Shown here: positions 61,146 to 64,000 of the stretch, piece after piece
Layout of the letters: each line of letters starts with the position of its first letter
Position numbering within the stretch: the stretch's first letter is position 1
From: Burkholderia cepacia
GTDB lineage: Bacteria > Pseudomonadota > Gammaproteobacteria > Burkholderiales > Burkholderiaceae
Assembly: GCF_029962485.1 (NCBI RefSeq)
Contig: NZ_CP073639.1
Location: forward strand, 744,001-808,000
Length of the DNA: 64,000 nt
Direction: 5' to 3'
Notes under the pieces: generated by a model
Seen by the model: only the letters and a program-made list of their open reading frames with translations
The model's database searches: none
What the model was told of the DNA's origin: nothing
Position numbers and translations under genes: made by a program

Positions 61146-61724
61146 TCAGCATGCCGGGAGCGTAGATGCGTTTTCGTCAAGCAACCGGCCATTCGAGTCG
61201 AACAGACCCAAAATTCTCTCCGACTCGGACGACAGAAAGTCGTCCAGCGAATCCCATTGTTTAAGCGGACGTATCGAATCACTTCCGCACAGATAAATGC
61301 TTGAATCGCCGCACCTCGTATAAGCGAGGCTTCCGTCCCAGTCGTACCACGCAAAGAACACCATGTCCTCGTCAGCGTCGCGGATTCGCTCCTCTACGTT
61401 CGGCGTTCTCATGTCGTATGGCTGGAGCAACGCGCCGCCACTTCGACCTGAACGCTTGCGGAGGCCGTAGACGATCAGCGTATCGAGGAAATAGTGAAAT
61501 CCATTGCACTCGGCATAAAAATCGATGAGTTGTTGGGGCAACCGCCTTCCGACCAACTGCTCCAGCCGAGCAATTTCGTCATGCGCAAGCGGCGGATAGA
61601 GTGTATGCAAATAAGCCTCTCTACCGACGCGAGGGCATTTTCCATACAACGCCGATCCATTTTCCGCAATGCACTCACCCAATGATGAAAATTTCGCCAT
61701 TCGATCACGAACAGAAGAAATCAA
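61146..61724 (-). CDS. SMI1/KNR4 (SUKH) family immunity protein
   Basis: 192 residues with a TTG start at 61724, chosen because GAGGTG stands five bases ahead; the in-frame ATG at 61700 has no ribosome-binding site. The SUKH motif region is clear: LAHDEIARLEQLVGRRLPQQLIDFYAECNGFHYF, followed by an Asp/Trp-rich MVFFAWYDWDGSLAY and a C-terminal PLKQWDSLDDFLSSES. SUKH proteins are the commonest immunity partners of polymorphic nuclease toxins. It lies behind an orphan toxin-tip remnant and is AT-richer than genes to its left, in keeping with a mobile cassette. Confidence 0.85.
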   Translation of the reverse strand: MISSVRDRMAKFSSLGECIAENGSALYGKCPRVGREAYLHTLYPPLAHDEIARLEQLVGRRLPQQLIDFYAECNGFHYFLDTLIVYGLRKRSGRSGGALLQPYDMRTPNVEERIRDADEDMVFFAWYDWDGSLAYTRCGDSSIYLCGSDSIRPLKQWDSLDDFLSSESERILGLFDSNGRLLDENASTLPAC

Positions 61725-61760
61725 TTTTCACCTCGACAAATCAAAAAGCATCAAAAATAT

Positions 61761-61986
61761 TCACGCTTCATGGAATGTTGCATCGTACGAAGGCCCGCGT
61801 GCTCCGAGTACCTTTCCTATGTCCTTGTTGCCAGTGGCAACTTCAAGCTGCCCACTTGTCCCCGCCGACGGCGTAATGACGCCGCCGCCAATACCATTGA
61901 CAGTGTTCGACTGACTGGCCAGATCAAATACGCCAGACGCGCTCTGATTCTTCGTCGAACGCCCAGCCCCGTGCTTGGCTTCGAAT
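61761..61986 (-). pseudogene. Orphan toxin-tip remnant
   Basis: On the minus strand an open stretch of about 74 codons reads FEAKHGAGRSTKNQSASGVF and later TGNKDIGKVLGARGPSYDAT before a TGA at 61763-61761. It has no start codon or ribosome-binding site; its upstream side joins the broken reductase copy. Position directly in front of a SUKH immunity gene and Gly/Ser-rich sequence suggest the C-terminal end of a displaced Rhs toxin. I do not recognise the toxin class. Confidence 0.55.
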
Positions 61987-62287
61987 GCGTCGACGTTGAT
62001 CGCGCGGGCAGCGGCCGGGTTACGTTCGCAGACGTCCGGGCGGCGTTCAGCGGCGCAGAGGATGCGGCGGCCGGTCGGCGGGTTTCGAAGAAGTGTTCGA
62101 GGGCCGGTTGGTCGAGGATGTCCAGCTCCGCGATGTTTTCCGGTGGCAATGCGAGAAGTTTTGCGCCTGCGCTTTGCGGCTTCCCGATCATTGCAAGCGG
62201 CGTCAGCGACGACTCGCTGACCAAGGTTGCGGCAACCGCGCGGCCGAGCAGACCGGCGGCACCGATGAGGAGATGATGGGGCGGTCG
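61987..62287 (-). pseudogene. Frameshifted fragment of the RmlD-like reductase gene
   Basis: Second copy of the reductase 5' end. The first 70 codons (LLIGAAGLLGRAVAATLVSES, LLALPPENIAELDILDQPALEHFFETRRPAA) match the intact protein, then a one-base loss changes the frame. The copy breaks off at 61986, within GCGTCGACGTTGATC, where the toxin remnant begins. No protein of normal length can be made. Confidence 0.85.
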
Positions 62288-62332
62288 ATACAAACTGATT
62301 CGACGTGTACCACCTACGCGATCCGACTCCCT

Positions 62333-63466
62333 TCAGCTGAGCGGAAGCCTCACTTTTTTCCAGGGAAGATTCCGGGTTTTCCGGACGAGATCACCGACTT
62401 TATCTGCACTCAATTTTTTACTCTTCGGCAATTTTATTGCAGTCAGCAAGAGCAATTTCACGCTATCCTCGTCGCCGCCCTCGCGATCCTGATAATCATG
62501 ATCAAAACTGTAATCAGAAAACAGAAGGGCGTCGATTTCTTCAGGCCAGACGATTCGAGATCCCTCGATACCCTCCGGCGTTAAAACATCTCCCTCCGCG
62601 AATACCGTACCCGCATCCATCCGCGCGCAGATCCATTCAAAAATTGCGCCAGGAAATTGATAACGGGGCTCGCACTCCGCACATTCCGGGGCCAGGGGCC
62701 AATCCGACTCGACACAAAACATCAATTCCAGACGGGGAGAAAATTCAAAAAGTCCGATCGTAAAAAGCAGCTTGCTTGATTTATCTTCCTTTATCAACGC
62801 GGCACGACTTTCAACCGGCGCCTGTCCCACCGCAACGGTTTTCCTGTCGATCAGGATCGGGCCGACCTTGTGATAAATGTGCTCCAGAATTCCACTCCCA
62901 CGCTCCTCTGCAAGATCGATCGCCTCAACCGATCGCCTCGCACCGACGCGTTGCAATGCTTGCACCACTGCTTCCTGTTTGTAGACCAACGCGGCATCAA
63001 GCGCGGTCTGGTTGAACTTCCTTTGCAACCTGTCGAGATTGGCATCGTGCTCGACCAGGAAGACAACGACATCCCGATGCCCGTTCATGGACGCTTCGAT
63101 CAACGGCGTAGTGACACCGCATCCGTGACCATTCACGCTCGCGCCGTGCTTGAGGAGGAACTGCACGGTCGACAAATGGCCAGCCGAAGCCGCCCCAACC
63201 AGCGGCGTCAGAAAATTGTCGTCGCAAACATCGACGCTGACGCCCATATCGAGCAAATATCGACATGCATTCAGCCGACCTTGCGCGGCGGCACGGTGCA
63301 TAAGGTTCAGGCCACCACCAGCGCCCCCGTACACCGGAACATTTAAAAAATCCGGATGTTCGTCGAATATTTTCGCAAGCCCGCCAACATCATCCTGGGA
63401 TACAAATTCATAAATATCACCAAAAACACCTGCATTCTGCTCAAAAATCGCGCGAGCATCCGTCAT
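62333..63466 (-). CDS. Ankyrin-repeat protein with SUFU-like domain, probable Rhs immunity protein
   Basis: 377 residues. The ATG at 63466 overlaps the Rhs stop by 4 bases (ATGA), the tight coupling expected of toxin and immunity genes. Residues 50-180 contain four ankyrin repeats (LMHRAAAQGRLNACRYLLDMG, TPLVGAASAGHLSTVQFLLKHG, TPLIEASMNGHRDVVVFLVEH and one more). Residues 215-377 resemble the suppressor-of-fused (SUFU) domain, another known immunity fold in polymorphic-toxin systems (LELMFCVESDWPL, PGAIFEWICARM, SDYSFDHDYQDR, VKLLLLTAIKL). It would bind and neutralise the nuclease tip. Cytoplasmic, with no signal peptide. Confidence 0.85.
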   Translation of the reverse strand: MTDARAIFEQNAGVFGDIYEFVSQDDVGGLAKIFDEHPDFLNVPVYGGAGGGLNLMHRAAAQGRLNACRYLLDMGVSVDVCDDNFLTPLVGAASAGHLSTVQFLLKHGASVNGHGCGVTTPLIEASMNGHRDVVVFLVEHDANLDRLQRKFNQTALDAALVYKQEAVVQALQRVGARRSVEAIDLAEERGSGILEHIYHKVGPILIDRKTVAVGQAPVESRAALIKEDKSSKLLFTIGLFEFSPRLELMFCVESDWPLAPECAECEPRYQFPGAIFEWICARMDAGTVFAEGDVLTPEGIEGSRIVWPEEIDALLFSDYSFDHDYQDREGGDEDSVKLLLLTAIKLPKSKKLSADKVGDLVRKTRNLPWKKVRLPLS

Positions 63467-64000
63467 TTGAATATTCCCTTCGATGCATTGGCGCGAAGCT
63501 GATTCAGTGCACTTTCAACTTCGCTGGTTTTCCCTGTCATGTCGGCCGCTTTCAATACGTCGCGCGTATTTCTTGCAGCCTCTACTGAATGCGCGCCCGC
63601 CCCGTTCTGAGCCCACGCAAAATTCCGTAAATCATCGTTCAACCCGATGCCGTGCTTCTGGATGATCGCCTGCGACTCGGTGATCAACTTCTGGTTTTCA
63701 GGTTTCCAGCTTTTCGGCGCCTTTTCACGCACGAGATGGTGGCGATGGGGATTCACCATGCCTTCCGGAGGCGGTCCCATCTTTTCCTTGTCCTTGCTGC
63801 TCAGCCGGCATGTCTCCAGCCCCCACGGGTCGATCCACGTCAGGGGGTTCGGCGCGTACTGGTATTGATTCAATCCCCCTGCCAGCCCGATCGGGTCGGG
63901 CGTGACGAACCGCCCCACATCCGGGTCATAGTATCGGAGCGTGCTATAGCAGAATCCTGTTTCCAGGTCTTCGTACTGCCCCTGCAGCCTGAGCGGCTGA
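63463..64000 (-). CDS. Rhs protein C-terminus with AHH-like nuclease toxin (5' part outside window)
   Basis: The frame is open to the window edge, so only the last 179 codons are visible. The Rhs core end is typical: QYEDLETGFCYSTLRYYDPD, VGRFVTPDPIGLAGGLNQYQYAPNP, and the boundary WIDPWGL. The tip after it has NPHRHHLVREKAP, then AIIQKHGIGLNDDLRNFAW and AGAHSVEAARNTRDVLKAA. This follows the AHH family of HNH-like nucleases (double His, GI-x-L-N-D, late His), although the motif begins RHH rather than AHH. Rhs toxins are delivered to neighbouring cells, commonly by type VI secretion. The immunity gene starts inside its stop codon. Confidence 0.88.
   Translation of the reverse strand, partial: QPLRLQGQYEDLETGFCYSTLRYYDPDVGRFVTPDPIGLAGGLNQYQYAPNPLTWIDPWGLETCRLSSKDKEKMGPPPEGMVNPHRHHLVREKAPKSWKPENQKLITESQAIIQKHGIGLNDDLRNFAWAQNGAGAHSVEAARNTRDVLKAADMTGKTSEVESALNQLRANASKGIFK

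Noticed and set aside
61003..62332. Insertion sequence as cause of the duplicated reductase fragment
   Set aside because: No transposase frame, terminal inverted repeats or target duplication were found; homologous recombination of Rhs cassettes explains the layout better.
1..64000. CRISPR arrays, tRNA or rRNA genes
   Set aside because: No regularly spaced direct repeats, tRNA cloverleaf-like segments or rRNA sequence were recognised on either strand by eye.

Overview
The window is GC-rich and tightly packed. Its catabolic and transport genes, Gram-negative porin, lipoprotein and TAT-like signals, H-NS-like protein, Rhs toxin and abundance of LysR/AraC/TetR/MarR regulators fit a beta-proteobacterium of the Burkholderia type, most likely an accessory-rich secondary replicon. 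This assignment rests on protein character only. No tRNA, rRNA, CRISPR array or insertion sequence was seen.

Layout. 1-3205: overlapping DUF1266 and DUF4034/Sel1 genes of unknown role. 3.2-5.1 kb: alpha/beta hydrolase, FlxA-like protein, 44-residue membrane protein. 5.1-10.7 kb: two secreted glycosidases (GH2, GH92), apparently an operon for mannose-containing glycans. 11.2-19.7 kb: beta-propeller protein, M81 peptidase, and an APC permease / class-III aminotransferase / aldehyde dehydrogenase operon divergent from an AraC regulator. 20.3-23.8 kb: complete osmoprotectant-type ABC transporter ended by a perfect hairpin. 23.9-30.4 kb: small exported proteins, an unusual alpha/beta-hydrolase + PEP-utiliser-like fusion, a DUF169 protein, and a MarR-GNAT fusion preceded by two tandem palindromes. 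30.4-34.2 kb: KstD-like and KshA-like steroid-ring enzymes divergent from a TetR gene, with a nested palindrome between. 34.2-37.4 kb: pentapeptide protein, GNAT, polyamine-binding protein.

37.4-49.5 kb is a coherent tannin/gallate catabolic locus: porin, tannase-family esterase, ModA-like protein, CHA aldolase, OMA hydratase (LigJ type), aromatic-acid MFS transporter, fused gallate dioxygenase and a small membrane protein, divergent from a LysR-type regulator with two N-terminal HTH domains and a DUF1932 dehydrogenase. Tannase would release gallate, the porin and MFS protein would import it, and dioxygenase, hydratase and aldolase would take it to pyruvate and oxaloacetate.

49.5-54.5 kb: SLOG-type protein, MFS transporter, H-NS-like protein, and a probable retron: a YADD reverse transcriptase preceded by a promoter and a roughly 170-nt region with the layout of an msr-msd RNA. 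Next to it lies a protein resembling plasmid fertility-inhibition factors. 54.9-61.0 kb: aspartoacylase-like enzyme, MHS transporter and LysR regulator, a DUF389 protein and an RmlD-like reductase.

61.1-64.0 kb is the tail of an Rhs polymorphic-toxin locus: Rhs core end with an AHH-like nuclease tip, ankyrin/SUFU-like immunity protein, a frameshifted copy of the start of the reductase gene, an orphan toxin-tip remnant and a SUKH-family immunity gene. The order suggests that one toxin/immunity cassette replaced another by recombination at the reductase gene.
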